This document shows positions 42,164 through 55,201 of a DNA stretch of 64,000 bases, piece by piece. Source of the stretch: Mycoplasma sp. Mirounga ES2805-ORL (GTDB lineage Bacteria; Bacillota_I; Bacilli_A; Mycoplasmatales; Metamycoplasmataceae); NCBI RefSeq assembly GCF_017084445.1, contig NZ_CP070947.1, positions 1 to 64,000 of the forward strand, given 5' to 3'. Made by a program: the position numbers and the translations under genes. The notes under the pieces were generated by a model that was not told the DNA's origin, ran no database searches, and saw only the letters and a list, made by a program, of their open reading frames with translations. Numbering within the stretch: position 1 is the stretch's first letter; each line of letters begins with the position of its first letter.

Positions 42164-43981
42164 ATGCCTCAAAAATATTTAAAAAATAAAAAACCAACAT
42201 TATTTTCCCTAATACGGGATGGTTTACGTTATTTTTGAAAAGATGATAAAAAGTCATTTATTATTGGAACGATTTTGATAGTTTTTAATAGCATTTTTTA
42301 TAATCTTGGTAGCGTTTTAATTGGTTTAACAATATCATTATGTTTTCCAATAGATGTAATTAATGGCACAAAAGAATTTAATATTCCTCTATTTAGCACA
42401 TTATGTGTTATATTAGCAATATTCTTTATAGGATTTGCATTTTTTAAGTTTTATCAAAATAAAATATTTAGTAGATTAGCTTTTAAAACCACTTCTAAAA
42501 TACGTGAAGAAGTTATGAATAAATTATTAAATATGCCTATAAGTTACTATGATGGGGAAAAAACAGGTGATATTATTTCGACTCTAATAAATGATATAAA
42601 TAACTTAGGCAAAAGTTTAGATTTCATATTTAGACAGTTAACAGGAAGCGTTCTAAACATGTTCTTTGTATTTGTTACATTAATGCTATTTAGTTCTACA
42701 ATAACCCCAATAGTTATAGCTATTTCACTTATTTTGTTTTCAATTAGTTTCGTATTATTAATTAAAGCTAGACCTTATTACATAAAATTGCAAAATAATT
42801 TAGGAGATTTAAATGGTTATGTGGAAGAAATGTTAATTAATGCTAAAATAACATATTCTTTTGATAGACAAAATACAGCACAAGATAAATTAAAAAATAT
42901 TACAAATGATATTTATAAAAATTCTATAAGCGGTATTTTTCTAAGTAGATTATTAAGACCTTGACAACAAATTGCTTCTTACTTAATTATTCTTACTTTG
43001 GTTGCTTTAGCTTTAACATTTAATAACCACAACATTCCACTTGCTAGTGTTTATTATAAAAGAGCTGATGCTGGGTTTATTGTTATATTTGTTTCACTAT
43101 TATATAGTTATATAGATAGTACCGATTCATTCTTTAATATAGCTTTTGAAAGTCAAACAGGGGTTGCTTCAAGTAAAAGAATTAATAAGCTACTTAGTCT
43201 TGAATTACCTCCATCTATTAAAAATGTTCAAGTTCTTGAAAATGTAAAAGGTGAAATTGAATTTAAAAATGTTTGATTTAAATACAGTAAAAAATCAAAA
43301 CAGTATCAACTTAAGAATGCGAGTTTTAAAGTTAAACCTGGCCAAACAACAGCTATAGTTGGTCCAACTGGCGCTGGCAAAACCACAATAATTAGTTTAT
43401 TAAACAAATTCTATGATTATGACAAAGGTTCAATTTTAATTGATGGTGTTGAACTTAAAAACATTACAAAGTATAATTTAAGAGAATATGTTTCGACCGT
43501 TTTGCAAGATTCATTTGTTTTTAAAGATACTGTTTTAAATAATATTAAAGTAGCTCATCCTTCTTCAAGCCTTGAAGAGGTTCAAGAAACAGCAAAACTT
43601 TTAGATGCCCACCACTTTATTATGCGTATGGAACAAGGCTATGACACTGTAATTGATAATTCCTCAAGTCAATTAAGCCGCGGTGAAAAACAACTATTAA
43701 ATGTTACAAGAGCAATTCTTGGAAATAAAAAAATTCTAATTCTTGACGAAGCTACAAGTAATATAGATTCAAACACCGAAAAAATTATTCAAAATTCATT
43801 ACAAAAGAATTTCTTTAAAGATAAAACTTCTATTGTTATAGCTCATAGATTAAGCACAATTAAAAATGCTGATCAAATACTTGTTATCAATAATGGTGAA
43901 ATAATAGAAAAAGGAACACATGAAACCTTGATAGAACAAAAAGGGTTCTATTACAATATGTATAGAGCACAATTTGATTAA
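42164..43981 (+). CDS. ABC exporter, permease-ATPase subunit with complete ATP site
   Basis: 605 residues from ATG 42164. Six membrane helices, then GPTGAGKTT, LSRGEKQLLN signature, LILDEATSNID with the catalytic Glu and IAHRLSTIKNAD with the switch His. It contains the working catalytic residues missing in the partner upstream, so the two form one heterodimer. The signature is LSRGEKQ rather than LSGGQ, which is typical of the complementing half. Confidence 0.93.
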
Positions 43982-44103
43982 AAAACTACTTTAATTTTCC
44001 TTTTATCATCTTATTATTAGTACAAATTACTAATAATATTTTTTTTAGGTAAAATTAACATATGTTTAAGTTAAACAATACCACTTATTAAGGAGAGTGC
44101 AAA

Positions 44104-44994
44104 GTGTCTGAAATCAAAAAGGTTAAAAAGTTAATTATTCCAGCAGCTGGGTGAGGTACGAGATTTTTACCCATGACTAAAATTATTCATAAGGAACTAA
44201 CGCCTATTTTAAATAGGCCGGCAATTGATTTATTAATTGATGAAGCTGTTGAAGCTGGAATCGAAGAAATTATTTTAATTGTTAGTGAAAGAAAGAAAAA
44301 AATTCTTAACTACTTTGTTGTGGATCAGGAATTACAAAGTGAATTAATTTTAAAAAATAAAAATGAATTATTAAATAAAGTCAAGTCAACTAACAGATCA
44401 TATATGATAACTAGAGTAATCCAAAAGGAACAACTAGGCTTAGGACATGCTCTAGCAATTACAAAACCCTATATTAATAATGAACCATTTGCAGTCATTT
44501 TAGGTGATGACTTAATTAGATCTGATATTTCCGCTATAAAACAATTAATTGATTTTTATAATAAAACAGGTCAAAATGTTTTAGGCGTTCAAACTGTTAA
44601 ACCGGAAAATGTTCATAAATATGGAATTGTTAAACCAACAAATTCAAGCGAAAAAGACAATAAATACTTTGAAATAGATTCAGCTATTGAAAAACCTAAA
44701 TTAGAAAACGCTCCTTCTCACAAAGCTATTTTAGGAAGATATGTCTTTAATCCTGAAGTTTTAGATATTCTTTCCGAAATTGAATATGATGGCAAAAATG
44801 AAATACAAGTTGTTGATGCCTTTGATAAGTTATTAAAAGAATATAAACAAAAAATTTATGCCTATGAGTTTGAAGGAACAAGATATGATTTAGGGTCTAT
44901 TGAAGGTTTTGTTAAAGCTAATATTGATTATGCTTTAAATTGTCCTGAATTAGCAAAAGAAATTAAAAGTTTTATTAAAGAAAAAGTTAAATAA
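44104..44994 (+). CDS. galU: UTP--glucose-1-phosphate uridylyltransferase
   Basis: 296 residues, GTG start at 44104 with AAGGAG upstream. The nucleotide site is KKLIIPAAGWGTRFLPMTK (TGA-Trp where most have F/L), and QLGLGHALAITKPY, FAVILGDDLI and ILGRYVFNPEVLDIL follow. HKELTPI replaces the common PKEMLPI. It makes UDP-glucose for glycolipids or capsule. The nuclease lipoprotein begins 5 bp after its stop. Confidence 0.95.
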
Positions 44995-44999
44995 ATATT

Positions 45000-46643
45000 A
45001 TGAATAAAAGAAAAAAAATACTATTAAGCTCATTAACAATTGCACTTACACCTTCTATTGTTGTTAGTTGTTTTAATAATAGTTCAGAACAAAATAAAAA
45101 AAGCTTAGATTCAATTAAAAAGGAATTAGAAGATCTCTTAAGTACAAAAGAAAATGTTCTCAATCTTTATTCTGATAATAAATATAGAAAAATATATAAG
45201 GACTTGGAAAAAGCATATCTTAAGTTAGAAATCGATATCGACAATATTGATGCTTCTTTAGAATCTTTGGAAAAAGCTAAAAAAGAAATTTCTATTTCTT
45301 TAGAAAAAGCTAAAAAAGAAAAAAATGAAATTGATAAAAATTCTACTTTAGATACTGAATTAGTTATATCTAGAAACGAACTTAAAGCAATTATTGATAA
45401 TAGAGATTCTATTTTTAGTAACTACCAAGATAACAAATACAAATCAATTTTGGATTTACTAACTATTAAATTTAATGAAGCTTTAAATGTTTTCAATAAC
45501 CTTAATTCAACTAAAACAGATTTAGATAATGCTAAATCATCGTTATTAGCAGCTATTGATCAAGCTAAAAAAGAAAAAAATGAAATTGATAATAATTCAG
45601 CATCTATTCCCTTAAACAAGTCAATTAAAATTAGTAATTGAAATGTGTGCAACTTGGGAGGATTAAGCGATTTTAATAGGGATGTTAAGCTTAAAGCAAT
45701 AACATCTTTAATTAATTATTTAGACATTGATATACAAGGCCTAATTGAAGTTGAACTAGGTTCTTTAGATAGTATTCAAGAAATGGTTCGAGTTTTAAAC
45801 ATAATGAACCCTCAAGCCAAATGAAATTATATTTTCAGCGATCCATCAGACGGAATTAATAAGATAATACCAAGTGATAGTAATGTTCATGAAGCTTGTG
45901 TAATTTTATATAAAGAGTCAAAAGTTAATCCTAAAAATTTTGAATCATTAAATAAACCTTTTGTCTCTTTTGATAATAGTTCATTTAAAAATGTTTTTAA
46001 TGCACCTGATAATGTTGGTTATGTACGTCCACCATTTGGTGTTTATTTTGAAACGGTTGGGCAAATAAGAAATGACTTTACGCTTGTAATTGATCATTTT
46101 GACCAACCAGGAAATCATCAATATGATGGAGGAACAGCCAAGAAAACTCCAAGTGGTAATAAAATAAAATCCCAAGGACGTCAAGAGTCTAATGAAGCTT
46201 GGAATCTAAAACTTCTTATGAATTTTTATGATGATCTAGATAAAGAAAATGACGAGTTAATCTTTATGGCCGATACAAATATTCGCAAGGGTAATGAAAC
46301 CGCCTTATTTGAACCCATACTAAACAATGGTTATCAATCTATTTTAAATGAGTCTCTTGCTTTAACCTCTTTGGGAACATCATGAAATTATAGTGAATCA
46401 TATGACAAGATATTTTATAAAGGTGATTTAACTTTTTCAACAGAAAGAGACGGATACTACCCTCTATACAATATTATTGAAGATAATGTTATAAAAGATT
46501 TTGATGCTAATGAAGTTTGAATTAATTATGTAAAATCATTTGGGAAAAATTATTCAAATGATGCATCATACATACGTTCAGCTATAGCTGACCATTGTTC
46601 TGTATTTTTTACATTAAACTTAGATAAAAATGATTTAGATTAG
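45000..46643 (+). CDS. Membrane nuclease lipoprotein (endonuclease/exonuclease/phosphatase fold)
   Basis: 547 residues from ATG 45000. A lipoprotein signal peptide ends at Cys24 (IVVSCFNN). Residues about 25-205 are a helical stalk with an internal duplication: AKKEKNEIDKNST near 115 and AKKEKNEIDNNSA near 195 end two similar blocks of about 85 residues. From about 214 the DNase I-like domain appears: ISNWNVCNLGG, QGLIEVE (catalytic Glu), LVIDHFDQPGNHQ, FMADTNIR and AIADHCSVFF (catalytic His). Surface nucleases of this type (MnuA-like) feed mycoplasmas with nucleotides and degrade neutrophil traps. Confidence 0.88.
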
Positions 46644-46701
46644 TATTTTTACAATCTTAATTTAATGATAGAATAATAAAGCATTAAAAAATGCTTCTGA
46701 C

Positions 46702-46793
46702 GGAACAGTACTCAAGTCGGTCGAAGAGGCGGTCCTGCTAAGACTGTAGGGGTGGCAACACCCGCGGAGGTTCGAATCCTCTCTGTTCCGCCA
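46702..46793 (+). tRNA. tRNA-Ser (anticodon GCT)
   Basis: 92 nt with CCA. GGAACAG/CTGTTCC acceptor, class II variable arm, anticodon loop CTGCTAA, T arm GGTTCGAATCC. Confidence 0.95.
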
Positions 46794-46800
46794 TTTTTTT

Positions 46801-46821
46801 ATTTCAATTTTTAATTGAAAT
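46801..46821. repeat. 9-bp inverted repeat after tRNA-Ser
   Basis: ATTTCAATT and AATTGAAAT around TTT, preceded by a seven-T run. Not a standard terminator on the plus strand because no T tract follows. From here to the next gene at 47077 nothing else is seen. Confidence 0.4.
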
Positions 46822-47076
46822 TGATTAGTCTTTATTAAATAGTTTTAAGAGTTTGCAATTAAAAGCAAAGTAATTTTTTAAAGTCCTTTATTTAAAAATA
46901 TAGATAAAAAATAGTTATTTTTATTTAAATTTAGATTAATGAAATATAACTTGCTTGTTTAATGGGTTGTATTATCTAATTTAAAAACATGCTTAATAAA
47001 TTTCAATTAAATATTAAGATTATATATAGTTACACTTATATATAAATAATAAATAAATAAAACAAGGAGTATTAAA

Positions 47077-49785
47077 GTGACAAAAGAAGAAGTTTTAAAA
47101 TACAATGGATTAGATAATGAATCAATTAGGATTAATTATCAAAAATATGGAAGTAACACATTATCAAAAAAGAAAAAAACAAGTTTTTTAAAAGCTTTTC
47201 TTATGCAATTTGTTGACCCTATGGTTATCTTGTTGACAATTGCTGCATTAATTAGCTTGTCATTAGCAATTTATGAGCATGTTAGCGGTCAAAATAAGGG
47301 TTCTGAAATAATAATTAGTTATGTTGAACCAGGAATAATAATGCTTGTCTTAATTTTGAATAGTTTACTTGGAGCTTTTCAATTAATTAAAAGTGAACAA
47401 GCGGTACTGGCTTTAGAAAAAGTCAATGAAGCTAATGCTACTGTTAAAAGAAATAACGAAATGATGTCAATACCCGCTAGTCAGTTGTTGCCTGGAGATT
47501 TATTATTTTTAAATGCAGGAGATACAATAAATGCAGATGGCAGAATAATTTCTTCAAGTAATTTTGAGGTTGTAGAGTCTTCATTAACTGGGGAAAGCAA
47601 TTCAGTAGTTAAAATGGCAAATTGAACTAAACAAAATGATAAAACTCTAGCTGAAAATAACCATTATGTCTACTCAGGTACTTATGTTACCAAAGGTACA
47701 GCAGTTGTTTATATTGAAAAAATAGCTAAAGAAACAGAAATTGGTAAGATTAATTCTTTAATTCAAAACCAAAACAAAGCAATTACACCTCTACAATACA
47801 AACTGAATAAATTAAGCAAAATATTTGGTTACTCAGGCGTTGTACTACTTTTTGTTAGCTTCTTAGTTCAAGTTTTATTAAATAATCTTTCAACCGGAAT
47901 ATGAACTAATCCACAAGTTTATACTAACGGTTTTGTAACAGGCATTTCACTAGCAGTAGCTGCTATACCTGAGGGTTTAATAACATTTACCACAGTTTTA
48001 CTTTCAATTGGAGTTGCCCAATTGACTAAGGAAAATGCTATAGCCAAAAACCTTTTAGCAGTGGAAACACTTGGCTCAACAAATATTATATGTAGTGATA
48101 AAACAGGAACTCTTACTGAAAATAAAATGACTGTTGTTGAAGCATTTACTAAAAATAATTTTTATGAAAAAGATAAAAATAACGATGTCTTTAGTGAATT
48201 AGCAAAATATTTAGTATTGTGTAATGATGCTCATTTAACCATGAATAAAGAAAACAATAATTATGAAGAAATAGGGGATCCTACCGAAACTGGGTTGTTA
48301 AGATTTGGACTTAATTTTGGATTAACTAAAGAGGAGTTATTAAAACAAAATGAATTATTACAATCTCAACCATTTGATAGTGATCGTAAATTAATGAGTG
48401 TTCTTATTAAGCAAAAAGAATCCAATTTAATAATAGTTAAAGGTGCGCCTGATGTTGTTATTGATCGGTGCAAAGGGATTGATAGGGAAAAACTTATTAA
48501 AATAAATGAAGAATGATCTTCAAAAACTTATCGTGTTTTAGCTGCTGCTATTAAGAAAACATCTAAAAGTAAAATTACTCTAAATGATGAAAAAGATTTG
48601 GAATTTGTTGGATTTGTAGCAATGATAGATCCTCCAAGAGCAAATATTAAAGAAAGTATTAGTATGGCGAAAAAAGCTGGTATAAAGACAATAATGATAA
48701 CTGGTGATCACATTACAACAGCTAAAGCTATAGCATCTAATTTAGGTATTTTTTCTAAAGATGATCTCGCTATTAATGGTGAACAATTAAGCAAAATGAG
48801 CGACCAAGAATTAAAAGATAAAGTCCATTTGATAACAGTTTATGCTAGAGTAAATCCTAGTGATAAACTTAGAATTGTTAATGCTTGAAAAGAAAGAGAT
48901 AAAGTTGTTGCGATGACGGGAGATGGTGTTAATGATGCACCAGCTTTAAAAGCTAGTGATATAGGTTGTGCTATGGGTATTACAGGTACTGAAGTTTCAA
49001 AACAAGCTGCTGATTTAATTTTAGTTGACGATAATTTTAATACCATTGTTGGTGCAGTAAAAAACGGAAGATTAATTTTTGACAAGATTAAAACAGTTAT
49101 TTTAAATATGTTAATTAGTTCACTAACAGAAATACTAGTTATGTTGATTGGAATGGTAGTATTTTTCTTGGCTTATAAGGATTTTTACAAAGAAGGATTT
49201 TATATTTATAGTGCTAGTCAATTATTATGAGTTAATTTTGTAACACATGGCATTCCGGCTATTGCATTAGGATTTGTTGATAGTGGTAAGAATGTTATGA
49301 ATAGATCTCCATATAGTAAGAAAGAAAGTATTTTTGCTAGGGGAATGGGGATCGAATTGATTTGACAATCTCTTGTCTTAAGCTTATTGTCTCTTGTTTC
49401 ATATGCTATAGCTATGGAATATAACAAGAATTTAGGCCCAGGGCGCGAACATGAGATAATAGCATTAGCAAGTACATGTAGTTTTACAACTTTAGGAGTT
49501 GCGGCTTCATTGAATGCAATTAATTTAATGAGCGATAAATCAATTTTTACATCAAGTATTAAGAAATACTACATTGTGTGAATCGCTGCCTTAACATCTA
49601 CTATTATGATTTTATTAGTAGTTCTAACTCCTGATGTAGCAAATGTATTTAGAATGAGTAATGAATTTGTTAGAAATTGAAAATTAGTTCTAATTTCAGT
49701 TGGCTTAGGTTTAACTTTAACAGTAGCTAGTGAATTTAAAAAGATAATACTTTTTGCTAAAAGTAAGTTAAGCAAAACTAATTAA
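47077..49785 (+). CDS. P-type cation-transporting ATPase (calcium-pump type)
   Basis: 902 residues, GTG start at 47077 with AAGGAG. P-type ATPase motifs in order: SSLTGES (actuator), AAIPEGL in M4, [13 protein letters not shown] with the phosphorylated Asp, KGAPD, MITGDH and [13 protein letters not shown]. Ten membrane helices. PEGL and the length fit the PacL/SERCA-like calcium or manganese pumps of Gram-positives. It stands alone with its own promoter region and terminator. Confidence 0.95.
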
Positions 49786-49794
49786 GTTTTTTAG

Positions 49795-49820
49795 AAATGC
49801 ATTTAAAATGCATTTTTTTT
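49795..49820 (+). terminator. Terminator after the P-type ATPase
   Basis: AAATGCA (49795-49801) and TGCATTT (49809-49815), then T to 49820. Confidence 0.75.
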
Positions 49821-49883
49821 ATTTTTTAATAGTTGAATAAATTATTTGTTGATTTTTATTATTGTTTAAATTTAATAATAAAT

Positions 49884-49907
49884 AAAAGCGCATCTAGTAA
49901 CGCGCTT
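49884..49907 (-). terminator. Terminator after the nitroreductase gene
   Basis: On the minus strand AAGCGC, 10-nt loop, GCGCTT, then TTATTT. It lies 17 bp after the stop at 49924. Confidence 0.7.
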
Positions 49908-49923
49908 AATTACTTTTAGATTT

Positions 49924-50661
49924 TTATTTTTTAGTTATTAAATCTATATCTCAAATTTTTTCAACTTCTTCAGTTTGCATTTGATATGATGAAGCAGACT
50001 TAATTGTAGCCTTTAAATATGGTCATGCTGGTTTATCAGGATTTAATTTGGCATAATATTTTTCTATTTTGTCTGAATATTCCTTAGCATCTTTTTCCAA
50101 TTTATCTATTTCATAAACTCCATCAAATACTCGATTAAGTTTTGGTTTTACTTCAGGTTCTTCCTTTTTTGAACCAATTGTAAGACCTATGACTGGAAAG
50201 GCTTGACCTTTAATATTTAGGGCACCAATCAATTCTTTAGTCATAGCACGAACTAGTCCTATAAAGCATGTTCCATATCCTAGATTAATAGCCATATCTT
50301 GTAACATTGTAGCTTGAATAAATGCATCACCTACACCTACTGTATATGACTCAATAGAGTGATTATTGTATTCAAATTCAGGATATTCTTTCATTGCAAA
50401 ATTCATTCTATTGTAGTCAGCAAGAAATACAACAAACATGTCGCATGATTCAATTGCTCCAGTATACTTAGATAATGATGCTATTTGTTTAAGTTGTTTT
50501 TTATCTCTTATAACAATTGCGCTTGAAGAGTGCCAATTAGATGAAGTAGGAGCTAATTTAATAGCATCAATTAATTTTTTGTAGTCTTCTTTTCTAATAG
50601 GTTTGCTAGTATCGTAGTTACGAACACTTGCTCGATTTAAAACACTTTTGTAAAAATCCAT
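49924..50661 (-). CDS. FMN-dependent nitroreductase (NfsA-like)
   Basis: 245 residues, ATG 50661. RASVRNYDTSKPI near the N-terminus binds FMN phosphate. APTSSNWHSSSAIVI, GVGDAFIQATMLQDMAINLGYGTCFIG and PVIGLTIGSKKEEPEVKPKL are typical of NADPH-dependent oxidoreductases of the NfsA/Frp group. The substrate is unknown (quinones, nitro compounds or flavin). pgk lies 25 bp upstream on the same strand. Confidence 0.9.
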
Positions 50662-50686
50662 TTTTTAATTTCCTTTAAATATTATT

Positions 50687-51871
50687 TTATTTTTCTTGAA
50701 TTAATTCTAAACCAGGTAACACAGAACCTTTTAAAAATTCTAATGTTGCTCCTCCACCTGTTGAAATATGTGAAAATAAGTGAGAAATTTTTTCCTTATT
50801 AACAGCTGAAGCGGAATCTCCACCACCTATTACTGAATAACAATCTTTTTGCTTTCCAATTGCATGAGCTATTGCAATAGTACCTTGTTTATAGTTTTCA
50901 AATTCAATAACACCAAGAGGTCCATTTCAAACTATTGTTTTAGCGTCTTCTAGACTTTTTATAAATAAGTCAACACTTTTAGGTCCTACATCTAATCCTT
51001 GATAACCATCTTCAATTTCATTTTCTTGAATAATAGGCTTAGAATCTTCAAATTCTTTTGAGACCTTGAAGTCAATTGGTAATACTATTTTATCTCTATA
51101 TGTTTCATAGAATTTTTTTGAAAATTCAAGAGATTCAGAGTCTAATAATGAATTTCCTATTTTCTTTCCTTGAGCATTTAGAAAAGTATAAGCCATTCCT
51201 CCGCCTATTATTAATTTGTCGACTAATGGTGCAATGTTTTCTAATACTTTAATTTTATCTGTAACTTTTGCACCTCCGATTATTGAAACATAAGGTTTTT
51301 TAATATTTTCAACTAAAGGTGATAATGCTTCTAATTCTTTTTTTACTAAAAAACCAATTGCGCTTTCTTTTATATTTGCAGCAATTCCTCTATTTGAAGC
51401 ATGTGCTCTATGCAAGGTTCCGAATGCATCGTTGATAAAAACATCCGCTAAACTAGCTCAGTACTTTCCTAATTCGGGACTATTTTTGCTTTCTGCTTTG
51501 TCATTTAGGTCTTCTCATCTTGTATTTTCAATTATGAGAATTTCTCCTGATTTTAAATTATTGAAAGTATCTTCAACTTGTTTTCCTCTTGTCGCTCTTA
51601 CGTAATAAACTTTTTTATTTAATAATTTCTCTAATTCTAAATGTACAAGTTCTAATGTTTTTTTAGACTTGTCTTCCTCAGTTTTAATTCTTCCTAGGTG
51701 AGAAAGTATCATTAATTTCCCACCTTCATTTACTATGTATTTTATTGTTTCTATTGCTTTTGTAATTCTTGTGTTATCTTGGATAATTCCATTTTCAATT
51801 GGTACATTAAAGTCCGCTCTTAGAATAACTTTCTTATCTTTTAAATTTATATCTGTAACTATTTTTTTCAT
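50687..51871 (-). CDS. pgk: Phosphoglycerate kinase
   Basis: 394 residues, ATG 51871. ILRADFNVPIENGIIQDNTRI (substrate site), LSHLGRIK, INDAFGTLHRAHAS, IIGGAKVTDKIKVLENI, NGPLGVIEFE and VIGGGDSASAV with the nucleotide-binding Gly-rich loop are all present. It makes ATP from 1,3-bisphosphoglycerate. tpiA lies upstream on the same strand. Confidence 0.97.
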
Positions 51872-51893
51872 ATATTTTTTCCTTCTTTTTACT

Positions 51894-52649
51894 TTATTTT
51901 GTATCTGTCACTTTTCTAATTATATCCATTCAATGATTAATATCTAGTGAAGCCCCACCAACTAAAAAACCATTTATGAATTCTTGCTTATCTAATTGTT
52001 CTACGTTTGAACTATTAACACTGCCACCGTAAAGAACTTGTACATTTTGATTTAGTATATTTTTAATGTATTTAGCTATTTCATTGGCATATTCGGCATT
52101 AGCGCTCTTGCCTGTGCCAATAGCTCAAATAGGTTCGTATGCAATAACTATTCTTGATAAATCTAAATCTTTGGTAGATTCAATAAGTTGTTTTTTAAGA
52201 ATATCTTTTGATTTTTTATCCTCATATTCTTTGAGTGAATCTCCAATACAAATAATAGGGGTAATATTGTGTTCTATAAGTTTTTTAGCTTTAGCATTAA
52301 CTAATTGATTCGATTCGTTTAAATAAGTTCTACGTTCTGAGTGGCCCAGAATTCCAAAATGAACACCAATGTTAGCAAGCATTTTAGCTGAAACCTGCCC
52401 TGTAAATGCACCATCTTCATGTTCACTTGAATCTTGTGAACAAGCCATAATTTTTTTAGTTCTATCAAAACCTTTTAGGGCAACTAAATTAATATGTGGA
52501 ATAGCGATAGCTATATCTATGTTTTCTAATTTATCTCTATTCTTTTTAAATGTAAATTTAAATGCTTTGTTTAGGTTATCAATAAATTCTAAGGTTTCAT
52601 CAAAATCCTTATTCATTTTTCAGTTACCAATTAATATTTTTTTATTCAT
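51894..52649 (-). CDS. tpiA: Triosephosphate isomerase
   Basis: 251 residues, ATG 52649. The catalytic Lys is in IGNWKMNKD, His in [11 protein letters not shown] and Glu in [14 protein letters not shown]; the phosphate loop is [10 protein letters not shown] and [10 protein letters not shown]. Its start overlaps the end of ligA by 8 bp, with GGAGAAGG inside ligA as ribosome site. It interconverts dihydroxyacetone phosphate and glyceraldehyde-3-phosphate. Confidence 0.97.
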
Positions 52650-54711
52650 TTCCTTCTCCTAGCAATTTTTCAAAATCATCTTCAGTAATTATTTTAACAT
52701 TTAGAGCTTTAGCTTTTTCTAGTTTTGATCCAGCATTTTCACCTAATATTAAGTAATTTGTATTTTTTGAAATAGATGATGAAACATGGCCACTATTTTT
52801 TTCAATTATTTCTACATATCAATCTCTACTATTATTTAGTTTTCCTGTGATAACAAAATTGATATTTTCAAATTTAGTTGATACTAGCAGGTCATTTTTG
52901 TTTTTTGAATAATCAAATATAGAATCTAGATATTGCATAAGTTCTATATTGTCTTCTTTATTGAAATATTCAATAACACTCTCTATTATTTTAGGACCTA
53001 TATTATTTATTAATTCCATGTCTTCAAAATTTTTATTATTAATCATCTCTGAAAATGAAGAATATTTTTTTGCGAATAATTTAGCTGCTCTTTCACCCAT
53101 GTGTTTAATTCCTAAAGCGAATAAAACTTTATGAAATGGTGCTGTTTTACATCCTTCAATTGAATTTAAAAGATTATTTATTTTTAGATCCGCATATCTC
53201 GGTAGTTCTTTAATCTGCTGAATATGGTTTTGAAGTTCAAAAATATCTTGAATTCTAGTAATTAGATTTGCTTTATATAAGTCTTGAACAGTTGTTAAAC
53301 CCAGTCCAGCTATATTTAATGCTTTTCTGCTTGAAAAATGATAAATAGAATTTATTTTTATTTCATCGCAATTAGGATTCACACAAAATTGATCAACATT
53401 GTCCTCTATTTCGACTAAATCATTATAACAAGATGAGCATTTTGTTATTTTTTCAAATGTTCCTTCTGAATTTTTAGAAACTAGTTCCAGAACTTTTGGG
53501 ATTATTTCACCCGCTTTGACAATTTTGACTTCATCTCCAATATTTAAATTTAGTGATTTTATGAAATTATAGTTATGAAGTGTTGCGTTTTGAACAATAG
53601 TTTGATTTAGTTCAACAGGTTCTAAATTTGCAATGTATGTTACCTTGCCTGTTCTTCCTATTGAGGTTTTAATATTTTTAATTATGCTATAAGCAACTTC
53701 AACATCATATTTAAAAGCTATTGAGTGTTTAGGAAATTTTGCAGTTTTCCCTAATTTTTTTCAATATTTTAAGTTGTTTAACTTAATAACTAAACCATCT
53801 GCGTCGTATTCAAGATTATTTTTTATTTCTGAAAAGTTTTCTATTTCTTCTTCAAGTTGCTCTACTTCAATTATTTTTCCAAAAGATTTATTTATGGGTA
53901 GACCCAATGATTCAATAAATTTTAGTGCTTCATCTTGAAAATGTATATTGTGTTTTTCAGGCTGAACAAGTTCGTAAAGAAATGCTTGTAGGTTTCTTTC
54001 TTCAACAACATCAGAATCAAGTTGCCTTAATGTTCCACTTGCCGCATTTCTTGGATTTGCGAATAACTTCAATAATTTTTTATGTTTTTTAGGATCATCA
54101 ATTTTCGCATTATTAAATAAGATTTCCTTATTTTTTTGCTGAATTTCATCATTTATTTTTTCAAATGATTGTTTAGGTAGAAATACTTCTCCGCGGATTT
54201 CTATTTTATCTTTATAATTGATATTTTGAGGCACTGTTTTTATTTTTTTAACATTAGTCGTGACATCCTCGCCTTCAATACCATCTCCTCTAGTTACGGC
54301 TCTAACTAGAATTCCATTATCATAATGCAATGATATTGATAATCCATCAATTTTAGGCTCAATGCTGAAGTTAATATCTTCAATAGGAACATTTTTATTT
54401 ATATTATCAATAAATTTTGCAACTTCGTCATAGTGGTAGGCTTTACTTAAAGATAGCATTGGCTGTTCGTGTCTAAATTTTTGAGTATTTAGATTACTGT
54501 TATTACTTTTAGAACCCACTTTTTTTGTTGGTGAATTCGATAAAACTAACTCAGGATATTCATTTTCTAATTTTTCTAATTTATAGTAGTTTTTGTCATA
54601 TTCTAAGTCTGAAACAGAAGGATTATTTTCAATGAAGTATTCTTCATCTCATTTATTTATAAGATCAACAAGTCTTTTAATTTCGTCTTTTATTTCTTTA
54701 TTTTTTTCCAT
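52642..54711 (-). CDS. ligA: NAD-dependent DNA ligase LigA
   Basis: 689 residues, ATG 54711. The adenylation domain has [12 protein letters not shown] with the active Lys, the [14 protein letters not shown] block and [11 protein letters not shown]. The OB fold follows ([17 protein letters not shown]), then the zinc finger CSSC...CVNPNC, helix-hairpin-helix repeats and a BRCT domain at the end ([14 protein letters not shown]). It seals nicks in replication and repair. Confidence 0.97.
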
Positions 54712-54749
54712 TTTTTTAATCCTTTAATAATATTATCAATTTTACAGAA

Positions 54750-54778
54750 AAACAGGCCATTACAAGCCTGTTTTTTTA
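54750..54778. terminator. Bidirectional terminator upstream of ligA
   Basis: AAACAGGC (54750-54757), 8-nt loop, GCCTGTTT, then T7 on the plus strand and T5 on the minus strand. It may end the ecf operon transcript coming from the right. Confidence 0.7.
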
Positions 54779-55201
54779 TATTATTTATTATTTTTGTGTT
54801 TGGGAAAGTAAAATGAATATTTTATTATTTTGTTTATAACCATTTTATTTAATAGTAAGCAATAAGAAAGGAGGTTTGCCTATAAAAAGTGCACAAATAA
54901 ATGTTAAAACTATGTAAATAATTTAAAATACCAAGAAATTTTCTTTTTTATGTTATTAGGAAAACGAACAATAATCAAAAATAAACACTAATTTTTATAT
55001 ATAACCTATTTTTTGCAACTGAATTTTTGAATTAAATTCAATTGCTATTAAATTATATGCCTATAAATTTTTAAATATATTATTTTAAAAAAATATATTT
55101 TTAAAGTTATTAAATAAGCAAAAAAATTTCCATTTTTTGAAATATATATTTTTAGTTTAATTTAAGTTGTTGAGATTCTTGAAGTATATTAATTTTGAAA
55201 T
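54779..55201. other. AT-rich gene-free stretch between ecfT and ligA
   Basis: About 420 bp with no open frame of note. It includes a strong Shine-Dalgarno-like AAGAAAGGAGG at about 54864-54874 with no usable start codon after it, and several A/T runs. No structured RNA was recognised. Confidence 0.5.

Noticed and set aside
54864-54900. Strong Shine-Dalgarno-like sequence suggesting a small gene
   Set aside because: The only following ATG gives a five-codon frame, so no gene is supported.
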